The position numbers and the translations under genes were made by a program. 64,000 nucleotides of DNA from Gymnorhina tibicen. Lineage: Eukaryota; Chordata; Aves; Passeriformes; Artamidae. The notes under the pieces were generated by a model. The model was given only the letters and a program-made list of their open reading frames with translations, was not told the DNA's origin and ran no database searches. The stretch covers positions 205,960-269,959 of the forward strand of contig VXAZ01007724.1 in NCBI GenBank assembly GCA_013399875.1, written 5' to 3'. Positions 47,701-60,300 of the stretch are shown here, in pieces; the stretch's first letter is position 1, and every line of letters starts with the position of its first letter.

Positions 47701-48784
47701 ATTTGGTGCTGTTCCCTCATTATACTTCAAATGTATGAATTCTATAGCCTTATTCTATAATCTTATTTAAACTATTCTAACCTAAGCTTCTAAAAAGCCA
47801 TAACTTTAAAGTCTTCAGATATTAAATTGTTTAAAACCAAGTATAGGCAGTACTAAGCTAGAAGTAGCAGACTTCTTAAGATGAGCATTCACACTAGAGC
47901 TTGATATCTGCTTCTGATTTCTCTGAGGAGCTTTACCGATCATGATACGAGATCCTTAGGCTTCATAAACAACATTCTGTCATGAATGCTGGGACCTTTC
48001 TCTCTCCCTTTTTTCCTCTTTTGGACCTCCTTTGTTGTAAAGGAAGCTTGTGCATGTAAGTATAAATTCAAAAGACTTCCAGATAAAGTATAGTTAAGCT
48101 GGAATTGAACAGTTGAGGTATTAGGAAAAGTAGGTCACAGAAATGCTTGCAAATTCAGAAGAGTGATGTTTTAAAAAATGAGCCTTAAGCCCCAAAAATT
48201 CAAAGTGAAATTTCATAGTGAAAAATTCTATTCTTCAAGACTTTCACATCTTTTCCAATATTCTGCTTCTTCCCATTTTATCATGCCAAATTAAATTAAC
48301 TGCTATTCTACAATTATCAAAAGGCAACATATAAAAGCAAAAAGCTTTCTCCTGTTTTTTTGCTGTTGCACTATTTACCTGATTTTCCCATTTTCATAGA
48401 CCATGGTATCAGAATAATTTTCATATTCTAGACAAATATCAAAAAGAGTTTAAGTTCATAAAGTGTCATTAAATCCCTGTCAAAGCCTAAGGCTTGAGGA
48501 GTGAAAATACACTACCATCTGTTGTTTCAATATGACAATACTATTTCTTGTGTGATACAGACTTGATACAGAGAATATCCATTATGGTTCTTCACTGGCT
48601 GAATAGCAGCTCCAGACTACAAGTTCTACAGCACTATAAAAATAAAAAACTGCAGGCCATTGCCTCAGAGTGCCTAAAGAGATTTAAAAATACGAACTAG
48701 GATTATATTTCTAAGTATCATAAGGGCAGGGGGAGCGTGAGTACTGTTTTCCATTCTAGGCCTTTCTAACATGAGCTCACAAAT
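47701..48784. other. Unassigned stretch
   Basis: AT-rich intronic DNA. No feature recognised. Confidence 0.5.
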
Positions 48785-48890
48785 TTATAGAACATTTTAG
48801 GTTGAGAGAGACCTTCCTCTGAGGGTCACAGAGTTCATTCTCCTAATCAAAGCAGCACCAACCTCAAAGCTCTCTGAAATGGCAGAGATA
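48785..48890 (-). mobile_element. Old CR1 3' tail, minus strand
   Basis: TTATAGAACATTTTAGGTTG, AGAGAGACCTTCCTCTG, and CTAATCAAAGCAGCACCAACC followed by TCAAAGCTC follow the order of a reversed CR1 3' UTR. It is diverged. Confidence 0.75.
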
Positions 48891-49865
48891 CACTTCTCTT
48901 GTAATGAAACCAGGGTACACCTCCAAGTACCGTAGAGATCAAGCTATGCAAGCCAAGAATTTATTTCACATTAAAATGAAAACTATTTACACTATACTTA
49001 TTTCACTTCAACACATTTTAAAAGTCATTACTATTCCCTACAGTTAACTGGGGAAAAATGCACTGTGTATGTTTCATTTTTCCCCCTCTGTATTAAAGCT
49101 TCGATACAGAGAGGGAAAAACAATTAAAAATTTATATAAAAAATATACTTTCTTATATTATATTTACTTATTATTGAGGACTTCAAATACACACTAAAAA
49201 TGTAGAATCATATTAATATCATAATCATAATAACGGTCTTCAAAAAAATCCAGAACTAACAACTCCCAACCCTGAAAGAGATTTCTTCTCTCTTTAAATA
49301 AAACAATTTGGATACATTATACATAACTTACACTTTGTGGAAAAAAGAAACAGTCATGCATAGAGTTTAAGCATAAATATTTCAGTTCATTCTACTTCTT
49401 GAATCATAGAATAAATTTTCAGTTAAATGGCAATCCTGCAGTTTTATAAAAACTCGAATGATAACAATGATATTGTGGTATATGTGTTGAAGCACGCATT
49501 CAATAGTCCTTCCAAATCTATCCTTCAGGCAAAACAAAGCATTGAAAATCATAATGTGTTAGGCATACTTGAGTCACTTCCTAAAGAGAGGCTTGAAAAG
49601 ATGAAAGAGTGCTATTCCAGTTTGGCTGAATGGCTCACATCATGACATGATGCAGAATTAATTCTGTCCACAGCAGGCTCATTTTAGTATTCAGCAAAAC
49701 ATAGTGACTTATAAATTTCAGAGCACTAAAGCAAGAAGCAGTCTACAAAAGGAATAAGAAAAAAAGTCTACATACCTGCATTGTGTACATTGCATTTCAC
49801 CTACCAGACTTAATTAATTGCAACATATTAGCGAAATCATATCAACAGAAATATAAAATACGCAC
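48891..49865. other. Intronic stretch next to the 120 bp exon
   Basis: Downstream, in transcription, of the 120 bp exon. AT-rich. A 72-codon plus-strand frame at 49427-49645 has no known signature and is probably chance. Confidence 0.5.
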
Positions 49866-49985
49866 CTGTTTTGGGGTCAACAGAGAAATATGGCTGTCCC
49901 TGAAGAATACTGTACACTACTCTGGCACTGTTTCCATATGTGGGGTCATCTGCATCTGTGGCTGTCACCTGTAGAACAGATGTAC
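49866..49985 (-). CDS. CDH20: Type II cadherin exon 4 (start of EC2), probably cadherin-20
   Basis: This is an internal exon of a classical type II cadherin, a calcium-dependent cell-adhesion protein of the plasma membrane. The minus strand reads TATATACAG before the exon and GTGCGT after it, so both splice sites are canonical. The exon is 120 bp, which fits the conserved type II cadherin exon. It enters in phase 1 (two bases complete a Gly codon begun in the 295 bp exon) and leaves in phase 1. Visible motifs are [15 protein letters not shown], with the DADDP calcium-binding block at the EC1/EC2 junction, and [16 protein letters not shown]. There is no stop or frameshift. These residues are nearly identical across type II cadherins, so the paralogue call rests mainly on the other exon. 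If the following intron were retained, about eight codons would be added before a stop. The family call is near certain and the paralogue call is from recall. Confidence 0.9.
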
Positions 49986-50396
49986 CTGTATATACAGGAA
50001 AATAAACATTAACTTGCAATAAATACAATTTTCTGATAAATACATTAAAAACCTCTGACATCCTCGCATTCTAAAATTAGAAATTAATAACACTTTTTAT
50101 ATCTGTTATCACAATATCATTTTTTAAAGAAAAATTGCTACACTAATTTGAAAAAAAGAATTGTCTTTATATATTTATGTGGTAATTGATTACATGCATA
50201 AAAACTTAAACAGAAACTACACAGGACGTAAACATAAATAGTAACTACAGCACATGCATATTTACATATGTTCACACACATAGATCCCAAACTTGCATAT
50301 TGACCTCTGAATAACACGAATTTATGGACTTCAGGATTATCTTCATCCACAATACAAATTAATGTTGAAGTATTTAAAATAACTTGTATAAATGCC

Positions 50397-50450
50397 CAAT
50401 ATTGATACAATACTTGTATCAATATTGATATATTGATATATATATCAATA
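50397..50450. repeat. Palindrome cluster: 14 bp hairpin plus 20 bp perfect palindrome
   Basis: CAATATTGATACAA (50397-50410) pairs perfectly with 50414-50427 across a 3-base loop, TAC. It is followed at 50431-50450 by TATTGATATA joined to its own reverse complement, a perfect 20 bp palindrome. Both share the ATTGATA word. The cluster lies about 410 bp upstream, in transcription order, of the 120 bp exon. Confidence 0.85.
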
Positions 50451-53400
50451 AAAGTTGCTAAAAGAGTAAAAAAAATCTAGCTCTTGGAAGGCATCAAAGA
50501 TCTCAAAATGAAATAACTACTAGAAACTTGTTGGGGATGTAAATTAGAAAGATGAGTTCAGAAGACAATTATTTTTATGCTAGTAATAAAAACCATTAGA
50601 AGAATAAAATCACAGTTTCTAGCATATCTCTAGGTGGGATAAGTTATCAGCAACCCTTTTGAGAAAATAAAAAGCATAAGTACTGCACAGATAGAATGGA
50701 GACAAGTGATTTTTTCACTTTACTGTATTTTTCAAGACATTTAATGATGAATCTTTGCTATCACTGCCAAACACTTCCCATAAGAAGACAGTAAGTGTAA
50801 GATTGTGAGTTAATAAAGGCTCAGACTTCATTCCATTTGTTTATCCTTATGCAGACACAGCTTTCTACAGACTCCTTTGGTCCAGAATTAAAATACCAGA
50901 ATAATAATAACAGAACAGGCTGCTCTCACGTAACTCTGCATCTGAAAGCAGATTCTCATCTAAATTAACCACTGAGGTATCGCCTCCACTCTGGTGTGTT
51001 CAATTTCACGTTTAGTGGAGATGAGAAGTATGTTTTTGAATTGAAGCCCTTGATCTCCTTCACTTGTTGCACTTTGATTTGCCTTATAGAGGAGTTTCAG
51101 AGCATGCTAACTAGATTTCTTCAGATGAAACTAAACCAGGAGATGTGCTTTAGCAGCACATCTGATTTATTCTGACTGCTAATAGGCACGTAGTCTCAGA
51201 GACCAGGGAAGAGCTAATCTGAAATAAGATTTCCCACAGACATATGGCATGGACATCAGTTCCTCTGTTCCAGTTATTCAGCTTCTTAAATCAATTTCTA
51301 TTGCACAGAAATATTTGTTAATGGGCACACCCTCAGTGTACACTTGGGTTAGGAGTTTCTAAAGTCATGGAGTCTCACTTCAGGTCCAGCAAACTAACCA
51401 CGCAAACCTTCACAGATTTGTTTCCTTCACTTTTTGAGAAACTCTTCATTCATTTGTGCCACGCTAACTTGGACACCAAGAGTTGCTGTTTGTATCTCTA
51501 CTGGAGACTTAGTAAAATTGTATGCAAATATGTCTGCATACTTAAACATAGTCTTCTGGTCTCTGAAAAGCCCAAGTGCATACAGTCTCATAGATAAATA
51601 AGTTAACAAAGCAGGTATGAGGATACCTGGATGACTTTGAAGTTGAATATTTTAATAAAATCAAGCTGGAGCTAGTTGTATGTTCATAATTATGCATACA
51701 TTAATGTTAAAAGTAACTAAACTACTATTTGTGTTCCTGTGGAAAGGTAAACATGAATTAAAGTTTGTGTATTTTTTCTTAAAATGTTCTAGGAATCAAT
51801 TCAGCCCTATTTACTTGCTATCTAAACATAGAATAAGAGGTCACTTCCAGGAACAGACATTTCCCCCCGCTATTCTATGACATTGAAATGCTGTAATGAT
51901 ATATTTCTGTAGCACATTTTGCAAGTAATTTCTAGCTTGAGAGGAACTTGTATGTTTCAACCTTGTGGAATCATTTAAGATTAATAGGTTATAGATGCAC
52001 AATGATTTGATTTTATTTTGTAGTTGCATAAAATAAAAACAAGGCCATTCAATTGGTATAGTCAGTCACCTACCAGAGTTTACTATCCAGAATTCTGGGC
52101 AACTTCTCTACCTTTTTATCTATCGATTTTCCTTTTTCCAGGAAAACAGTTACCAACAGTGTGGGTTTCCATTAGCACTTCTCCCCAGAATTCTAGGAAA
52201 TCACAGTGTCTTGAAATCAATGAACATATTTTGGCATATTTCAGAAGAAAAAAACAGAAATACTGAGATTTCATAGTTCTCTCATTCTTCTCCTTATTTT
52301 AAAAGAATCTTAGAGTTTGTATAGCTCATTAATGTGAGAGGAAAGAAGCAGAACCAGTGAAAGGCAGCATCTCACATAAGCAGCTGACAGGTCATTTTAG
52401 CATGAATGGAATGTCTTGTATCTTAAAATTTGCCAGTGATTTTCTACTACAACTGTATCTCTCTCCCAAGAAACACCCGATAATAGCAATTTAGTATTGA
52501 ACAGTGGCAAAGTGTTCTCTTTCTACCTAAAAGAACCCTTTGAATTACAAGTTTTAACTCAACCTCCCACCCTACCTCTCAAACTCTCGTTCAGTGGAAT
52601 GTAGCACTTCAGAAGCTTAACTTCTTCACTATCTCACACAAGCACGCTCAGCATTTTACAAGATATTCCCATGGCAGACTTTTGCCCAACTCTTGCCTGA
52701 TTTGCTGAGCACCAAGAAAAGGCAGCTTGTGAAAGCTGCAGGTTAGAATGCCTTGCAAGAAAAAAGGAAAAGCGGGTACTTTTACCTTCCAACTACTCCT
52801 TTCAAAGGTAGCATCATTCAGGCTCGTCTGCACGACACCAAATCACAGTTCTGGATACATTTGTATCATTTAAATGAAGCATCATTTTTTGTTGTTGAGC
52901 TAGATATAATGAAGGATTCAGATGGAGAATTCTACAGTACAGCTCTCTGGCTATTTTAAATGTTAACAAGTCCAAAAAAAAAAAAAAAGTAATCAAATAC
53001 AAAATGTAAGGGTCTATTTTCTCTGGACACTACAGGAGAGATATGAGCATCAGACCCATAACTTCCATTCTTTCTTCACTAGCTTACTGTGAAAATGCCT
53101 GTCAAGAAAAACTCAAAGTTTTGCTACAAAAGAATTTTGTCACACCAGTTAGACAGTAAAAATGACTTTTTTTCCCCAACTGGAGTCACTGCTTATTCAG
53201 AATATCCATAAGCTTTCTCACTACATTTCAGAGACTTCATTTTGGGAATTCTGTTTTCTTAGTTAATGCTTTATAAAGAGCTGTAAAACATGTCTGTATG
53301 CTCTGAACACCACTCTGTAAGCTTTGTCTTTTTTCTGGCATAAAAAATAAGGATTATTCAGCTGGGGAACTAAATTGTATTTTTATTTTAAAATATCTCC

Positions 53401-53896
53401 ATTTGTTTTTTCTCTTTTTTAAAAAATAGTTTGCAATAAAAATTTTGTGAAATTATATATCAAAGACAAGCTGAAAGGGAACATTTCAATTTGTCTCTCT
53501 GAAGACAAATTTTTGATGTTTAATGAGGCAGTTCAATAAAATATGTCTGTTGAGAATGCAGAGTTGTATGCATGACTTTCATAGTTTGCTGTACTATTAA
53601 ATCTCAAACAAAAAACCTAAAACAAGTGATAAAAATGTGAAGTTTAATAAACACAGGGATTTTCTGCCTAACTAAAGTAATTCTTAGTAGTGTTAAAACA
53701 CTAGTCAACGAAATGTGATTTAGTTTCACAACACAGGAAGTAAAATAGGCACTTTGGATAAAAATCGTATCTATGAACAACATTATTATTGTCTTCCAGA
53801 TTATCTGTAATTATGATTACTCTCAAAAGAAGTTCAGAAAGGTCTACTGTGCCTATTAATTTCTTAAGTAGAATTTATTGGGAATACTTTTCTTAT

Positions 53897-53965
53897 CAGA
53901 GAATCGCAGAATGGTTAGGGTTGGAAGGCACCTCGAGAGGTCATCTAGTCTCACCTCTAAAAGAC
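53897..53965 (-). mobile_element. Short CR1 3' tail, minus strand
   Basis: AGAGAATCGCAGAATGGTTAG then GGTTGGAAGGCACCTCGAG then GGTCATCTAGTCTCACC is the reversed terminal part of CR1. About 70 bp, extremely 5'-truncated. Confidence 0.88.
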
Positions 53966-55927
53966 CTCAGCACTAAAAATTTAACATGGAGTGTTTCATT
54001 TTGCAGCTGACAATTAACACATATGGAAGTCTTTTACTGATTGAAAAATATTCTTATTTTCTTTTCATTTACATAAAGATGACTTTCATGAACCTTAAAA
54101 CAGACCACAGAGATCTCAATGTAACTGAGTTTTTCATGCTGCAGAAGAAATAATTTCAGATATAAATCTTGGTTCTTGAGCCAAATTTTAGGGAAAAGTT
54201 TCACTGAAGGCAAGGAATAGGCATTTTCTTTCATCTCTTTCAGAATAGTACATAAAACATAAACAGTATGTTTATTTTGTGTCACAGTGAACACCATGAC
54301 CTAATATTTGCCAAAAAAATTAACAAAACTTTCCTGTGCTTACTTGTCAGTGACCTGAAAAAAAGAAAAGCCATAAAGATCCTACAGCTTTTACAACTAT
54401 ATAAAGAAAAGTTCAAATTGTGGGAAAAATACCAGTAGCATCTTGAGGAGAAAAACAAGAACTGCTGCTGAAACGGAACAACATAACAGAGATGAAAAAG
54501 AACACCACTTAGCATGAGAACTGTTGCAGAGAGACAGTAAATTTGAAAGATCTTTAAATGATCACATAAAAAACAGAAGAAATATTCATAGTGCGGCCTC
54601 CTTAGAAATTCATAGAATAACATCAAGAAGTTCAGTTGTGTATAGATTCCACAGCTAAACATCAAAAAAAGTGCTAGTTATAGAACTAATAAAAGTGACA
54701 GAGGTATCTCCATCATTTGACACAAAGAATGTATCCTGTGGAAGTAATAATAGAATTAGTCTTCCTGAAATTGCAGACAATAAAAATCCTTTCAGAATGC
54801 AACAAATACAAACAAACCAGTCAGAGAAAAAAGAAAATAGAGATAATAAATTTTCAATGGAAATATAATGTATACCTACAACAGAATGTCTGCATGACAG
54901 GATATGAAAATTCAGGTTTATTCACACAACATGAGAGCTTTGTGGAATAGATATTCTAATGATTTTCCTCAAGTAAAACCAGTAAGGTATTTAATTTATA
55001 AAGCATATGCATCAATTCTCTATTTTACCAGTAAAACTTCATTGGTTTACCATAATCCACTTTGTTTTATTACACAAAATGCCATCCCAGACTATTCAAA
55101 TCATTCTTTCGAAAACAGTAACATGTATGATGTAGTTGTATAGTAATACCAGATTCTGACTACTGCCGAATTATGACTGATATTTATGTAAGAACACTTA
55201 GTATTGAGAAGATGAAAAAAAGAGAAAACTTTCATAAATAGAAAACAAATAAAAATAATTATATTAGCTACTTTTGATTTTGAAGATAATATTGATCTTT
55301 CACGCTATCTTTCCTCCTATGCAGAAAATAAAATGCTTCTAAAGGTGAAGGAAATAATCAATTAAAATGGTTTCCATTAAAGATAAAGGAAACCACAGAA
55401 AGAGAAAGATGGAGTTAAGCACTTTTGGAAACAGTTGGTAAAGGAAATGAATTACTCATTAAGATAGTCTGTGGTGTAACGGGAGATAAGTGAGATAAAA
55501 GCTTAGACGATACTGAAATGAACTGCAACTTTAAGAATAAAGCCTTGTGCCACAGTGAATTATCAAAGACAGTTGAAGAGGTTTCGTACAGAGCCACAAT
55601 ATTCTTACTGGAAGCTCTATGCACTCACAGTAGTAATTCACACAAACATGTATTGCTTGCATAGTCCTGGAGTTACAGTGTTACTCATAGAAATATTGTC
55701 CTTTTGTCCTTATATAAATTTCTGTTGGCAATTCTTCTATTAGAGGAAAGTTATAAACTAATTTCCACACCAGAGCAGTATTAAATAAAGAAAACTGATC
55801 GCATAATGCAGTACCTCAAAGAATAAGAATATCTGAACTACATAACATAGAAAACCAAAGATTGATACTTTTTTGAACTTCAGTTCACTTTATAAGAAAC
55901 TACTTTTTTTCTACTATTTTTTCTACT

Positions 55928-56007
55928 ATTTATCAATAAACTACATGTTTATTTTTGAAATTATAGTTGAAATTGTAGTTGAAAAAACTACATGATTATT
56001 GATAAAT
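55928..56007. repeat. Inverted repeat, 12 bp arms
   Basis: ATTTATCAATAA at 55928-55939 is the reverse complement of 55996-56007. Between them ACTACATG occurs twice, next to each arm, giving a mixed direct/inverted structure. Confidence 0.6.
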
Positions 56008-56420
56008 AAACATGGTTAAAATAATCTAGGAAACTACTGTTCCTTTCTGTTTAATTCTGTGAATTGTATAGAATGCTCATGTGGACATAAGAGAATGCCA
56101 TAAAGTGTGCAATTGAATAAGGATATATGAATACATCTTGTTTCTAGAGTGGAAAGTGCAATTTGCCAAAGAATATATGTAAATACATTCAAGATTAAGA
56201 GTGACTCTTCTCTTACAACCAGGTTGTGTGTGTGTACTGTTTTCTTACTATGAATGTCACAAATAACATACAGGTCATATTTCATGTCTTCTCATCTCTT
56301 CTTAACTCCAATATATTTAACACACACTAAATGATGTGAGGGTGTTATAACTTTGGCAAACAGTATGTGGCATTTACACTTGTTAAAAGACTGTTGAATA
56401 TCACAGTTTGTTTTCCTTAC

Positions 56421-56715
56421 CCATTTCAGACATCTCTGGCACAGTAACAATGTATGGTCCATCTGTAAATTTTGGTGCATTGTCGTTGATATCCTGCACT
56501 TTGATAATGAATTCGGATTCGGGCTCGAGTGGCTTGTTTGTCCGTCTATCAATAGCTTGGGCATGAAGTACATAGTGGGTCTTCTGCTCTCGATCTAAGC
56601 TTTTGGTTGAATGGATGTCTCCAGTTGTGTCATCAATAATAAATATAGTCCCTGCCCCTTCTCCAGTAAGAATGTATTTGACTGATCCATCACCTTTGTC
56701 GGAATTGGAATGCAG
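56421..56715 (-). CDS. CDH20: Type II cadherin exon 3 (EC1 and EC1/EC2 linker), probably cadherin-20
   Basis: This exon encodes most of the first extracellular cadherin repeat, the adhesive domain. On the minus strand it follows TTTTATTCTAG and ends before GTAAGG. It is 295 bp, starts in phase 0 and ends one base into a Gly codon that the 120 bp exon completes. The frame is open. In order it shows [20 protein letters not shown], then [19 protein letters not shown] with the LDRE calcium motif at about codons 42-45, [20 protein letters not shown] with the DxNDN linker motif, and [17 protein letters not shown] leading into EC2. The type II tryptophans (W2, W4) belong to the exon before it, which is not in the window. 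[32 protein letters not shown] and [10 protein letters not shown] match remembered CDH20 better than CDH7, CDH12, CDH18 or CDH22. CDH22 and CDH18 are the closest alternatives. Confidence 0.92.
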
Positions 56716-56818
56716 CTAGAATAAAAACACATAATATAAAATTAATTATCAAATTTCATTAAAGGTTATTGCGCATAAGCTATAAAAACTATAATATTAC
56801 TGTTAGCACCCGTCTACT

Positions 56819-57304
56819 TTGTTTTCACCTTTCCCAGATCTTGCCATAATTCCTCCTATGCTCTTTCTGGCAACCGAGTCATTTTATTCAGGGTCATTTC
56901 CACCCAGCATAGTTAATGTCTTACACTGGGATTTCTTAAGCTGGGGTTCTGTGTCCATTCTAGAAAACTTCTCTAAGAATATTGTAGTAACTGGGATGGT
57001 TTTTGTATTATTTGGTTCTGGTTTTAGTCCTTCTAGTAGTTATCTTACAGCACTCATTGCAAGAAACCCTGTCCTAAGCACTAAACTGGATGCAGTCCCA
57101 GTGAGGACTGTCCACTGCAATGGTGGCAATTCAGTCCCACTTACATTTTGCAGGACATTTGGGGCCTTCTGTGGGCCCAAGGACAACATCATTTACTGTG
57201 AAAGGACACTGCATAGTGTGCCAGTGGCAGATGCCTGTCCAGATTACTCTATCCCACAACAAAACACAGCCATTTTCTTTGGGTTTTATTTCTTTTTTAG
57301 CTAG
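56819..57304 (+). other. Unexplained 161-codon open frame in the intron
   Basis: An uninterrupted plus-strand frame begins about 100 bp beyond the 295 bp cadherin exon, on the opposite strand. The translated product is hydrophobic in its first 80 residues, then cysteine-bearing (VHCNGG, TFCRTFGAFCGPKD, IIYCERT). The DNA is less AT-rich than its flanks. I recognise no family. It may be part of an undescribed repeat or chance; there is no evidence of expression. Confidence 0.2.
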
Positions 57305-60300
57305 AAAGTGATCTAACTTGCTTGCATTTAAATTATTTATAGTTAAATGATGAAGTTTGACAGAGATTTCAGCATTTTCATTGTTTATAACACCTTGTGC
57401 TATGAAATATACATTAAATATATTATACCCCTCCTTGAGTACAATAAAGATTTAATTTATTGGGGGATGGGGGAGAAGGAAAAGCCAGTAAGTAGATTGG
57501 TGTGTTAAAAGATAACATGAAATGGCTTCCCACTGCCTCACTGTTCCTAACCTGACTTTAAAGAATTGCCTGTTTAGATTAAAAATCAACATGTTTGATA
57601 AGAAAGGGTGATTATATAGACTGGGAAGCTTTGTGGGTTTGGTGTTTTTTTTCTTTGAAACAATTTTGAGGACAGAATGTATTTATTGAGGAGCACAATA
57701 AGAACAAAATGATAATGCAGAAATGAACAGCCTCAGGTATTGCACAGTTATACTGTGATATGAAATCAGAAGACACTCATTTTTATCCTTATCCTACTGC
57801 TCTGAATATTTCTTAATATCTGCAGTGTGTCATTACTAAGTTTTGATACAGAATCTGAGCAAAGCAGAAAGAGAATGACAGATATTATTTTTAATTAATA
57901 GAATTCAAGGTGTTACTTTCCTGTTGTCATTCTCAGTTCAAAAACCATATAGGGTTGGATAGAGAGAAAATAAGACCTGTAGAGTAAAAAACATCTTTTT
58001 CTTTACATAAAACACAAACTAGATGTATCTTTGTTTTTCCAAGTCTTTGTATTGCCTTTAAAACTCTCTTCCTTATTATTTGTAAAAGGAGTAAACATAT
58101 GATGTTTGACGACATTTTTCATCTTGTCTACTAAATTAATGAAACTATGGTGTTGCACATAACATATCTTGCACTGAAGGGGGCCTAGAAAGGCAAAATC
58201 TAGTAAATTGAAGTTTTTCAATACACATAAATTTCAGCACAGCTTCAGTCAATGCACTGTATACTTATCTGAGTCACATGAAGATCTGACTGAATAACCA
58301 AAACAAAACTGTGTCACCACTGTGGATCCTTTTTTTTTTCCTTAATGAAATAAAGAAAGAAGCAGCGAAAGGGTCTGTTTGTTTGCCATGCCTTTATAGG
58401 ACAGCAGAACAGTCTTACACATTTCATTTACAGTAGTCATTGGCAAAATTTATCACTTCTTATCCTTAGAATTACACTGTATTCTATTAACAAAGGAATA
58501 ATCTACTCAATGTAAAATGCCGGGAATCCAAACTTCCTATAAGTCAAAATGTTTTTGAAGTGATTTATTCCTTAAAAACAAGAGTAGTGGGATTCTGGTA
58601 TTCTAGCATAGGTTTACTGATACTCTAATTTTTCAAAACCAATTAGAATTGTAGGATCCTTTTGGGATAAAATGAGCCCTTAGTGCTGGTGTTTGCAAAT
58701 GCTAACAGCAAAATGACAAATTTGACGGGTTTGTGATGCTATTAGGAGCTCAAAACTAATCCAAACTGCAAAAGATCAAAAATCTTTCCATCCTACTTCT
58801 CTCCTTTTACCTCTACAAGTGTATATGTAAAAGCATATTCAGGTATACCAAATAGAGATCCCAGAAAAAAATCACTGCATCCATAACTCGAATTATGAAC
58901 ACACAAACCATAACTCGAACTATGAACATACAAATCAATTAAAAAATTGGTTACATTGCTAGGTAAGAAATACACAGAATAAGGAAGTGCTGTAACATAT
59001 GAGAAGTAAGGTTCTCCAAAACCCCAAATATCAACATAGATATGCCATTCCAACACCATACTGCAGAAGGGCACATTCACAATTTCACTGTGATGGCACG
59101 AAATGCATGGACCATTTGGAAAATTAGTAACATTAGCTATTTTTTTATGGTGAAGAAACAGCTATTTGTACTTGTCACCAGTGAAGAAAATAGAGATGCA
59201 TATTCAGTCAGAGGGTTTTTACATCTAAAAGTAAGAAAAATTAAGAAACACAGAAGATACTCAGCTGATTTCATGGTCAACAAATTATATGTTATTCCTG
59301 CTAAGCATTCTGCTATGTTAATAAGCTTCAAGTGAAAAATACAGGCAGGAATATCATCAGAAGAAAATTATCTGCATATTAATAATCACTGAAAGCCTTC
59401 CGTTTACAGCTGGGTCTTTTAAACTGCAGTTGTAAGGCAACAACTGAAAACAAGTAAAAGCTAAAAGAAGTTCCTGCTTCCTTACTTCCTGATATTTCTT
59501 ATATTGTTTGAAATATAACACTTTGATTTATGCCTTTAAACTTCTAGTGCTGAATTTTAAATTCACATAGGAGGATTTTGCATAGCAAAATGGCATTTTC
59601 TTTGTCAATTGTTTATATTTCAGTTTTTCTGCAAAGTAAAGATTAAAGAACTGTTTGTCTTCTTTAATTCTTCCATCTCAGTACAAATTGGTCCAAGTAG
59701 AAAATTATCAAGACTTCTCTCAAATGCTTATTTGCAATATGTGCTGTGCTGAGAGAGCCCCTGGGAATTCCTACTTATGACAATGTTTACTAGATTAACG
59801 AGAGATTTCTGTCCCTGAGCACAGTGCACTTCTCTCTTTTCCCTCTGTGCTATGAAATCATCTCCACTACAAGAGGTTTACTCCACATAAGCATTTCCAA
59901 TTAGAATAAATGCGATTCACCTTTTAGGTTACAAATACGTGGTTTGGGAGAGTGTATTTCTCCAGCACTGCCTATAATAGTTTCTAAAAGACATCAAGGG
60001 AGCAAAATCTAGCTGGACAATAGTGGGCTTTCTCTCCGCTTGAGACTGCTATAACTATTTCTCTTTCAGATTAATTTGACAGAGAGGAGGATGTCACTAA
60101 GTGAAGCAAACGCAAGCCAAACCATGTTTTGTTCACCAGTTCAGACCTAACTCATGTGACCTGGGGAAGCCATCTCGAAGCAGATGCCTAGAAAGGGTGT
60201 GGCCATTTCATTTCAATGCAATTCCATCACCTCTGCCAATGACTACTGAAAGAACATGTATATGTGAGAGGATGAGACACAAACTGTAGCATTGTGAATC

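Larger units (their letters stand above)
1..49865 (-). other. Cadherin intron 4, partial (at least 49.8 kb)
   Basis: Everything left of the 120 bp exon appears to be intron. The exon expected next, about 168 bp, carrying IQAKDMGG-like and DVNDNPP-like motifs, was looked for by eye on the minus strand and not seen. The interval is filled with CR1 fragments, LTRs and AT-rich sequence. If that exon is indeed absent, this intron is over seven times longer than intron 3. An overlooked exon is possible but unlikely, given how conserved these motifs are. Confidence 0.7.
49986..56420 (-). other. Cadherin intron 3 (complete, 6.4 kb)
   Basis: This interval is bounded by the GTAAGG donor of the 295 bp exon and the TATATACAG acceptor of the 120 bp exon, so it is a complete GT-AG, phase 1 intron of 6435 bp. 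It is AT-rich. The items I can name in it are a palindrome cluster at 50397-50450, a short CR1 tail at 53897-53965, a poly-A run near 52975-52988 and an inverted repeat at 55928-56007. The many short open frames here have no recognisable domain and look like chance. Confidence 0.88.

Noticed and set aside
49837..50061. Stand-alone 74-codon gene on the minus strand
   Set aside because: It is the 120 bp cadherin exon read through into both introns. The canonical splice sites define the real coding part.
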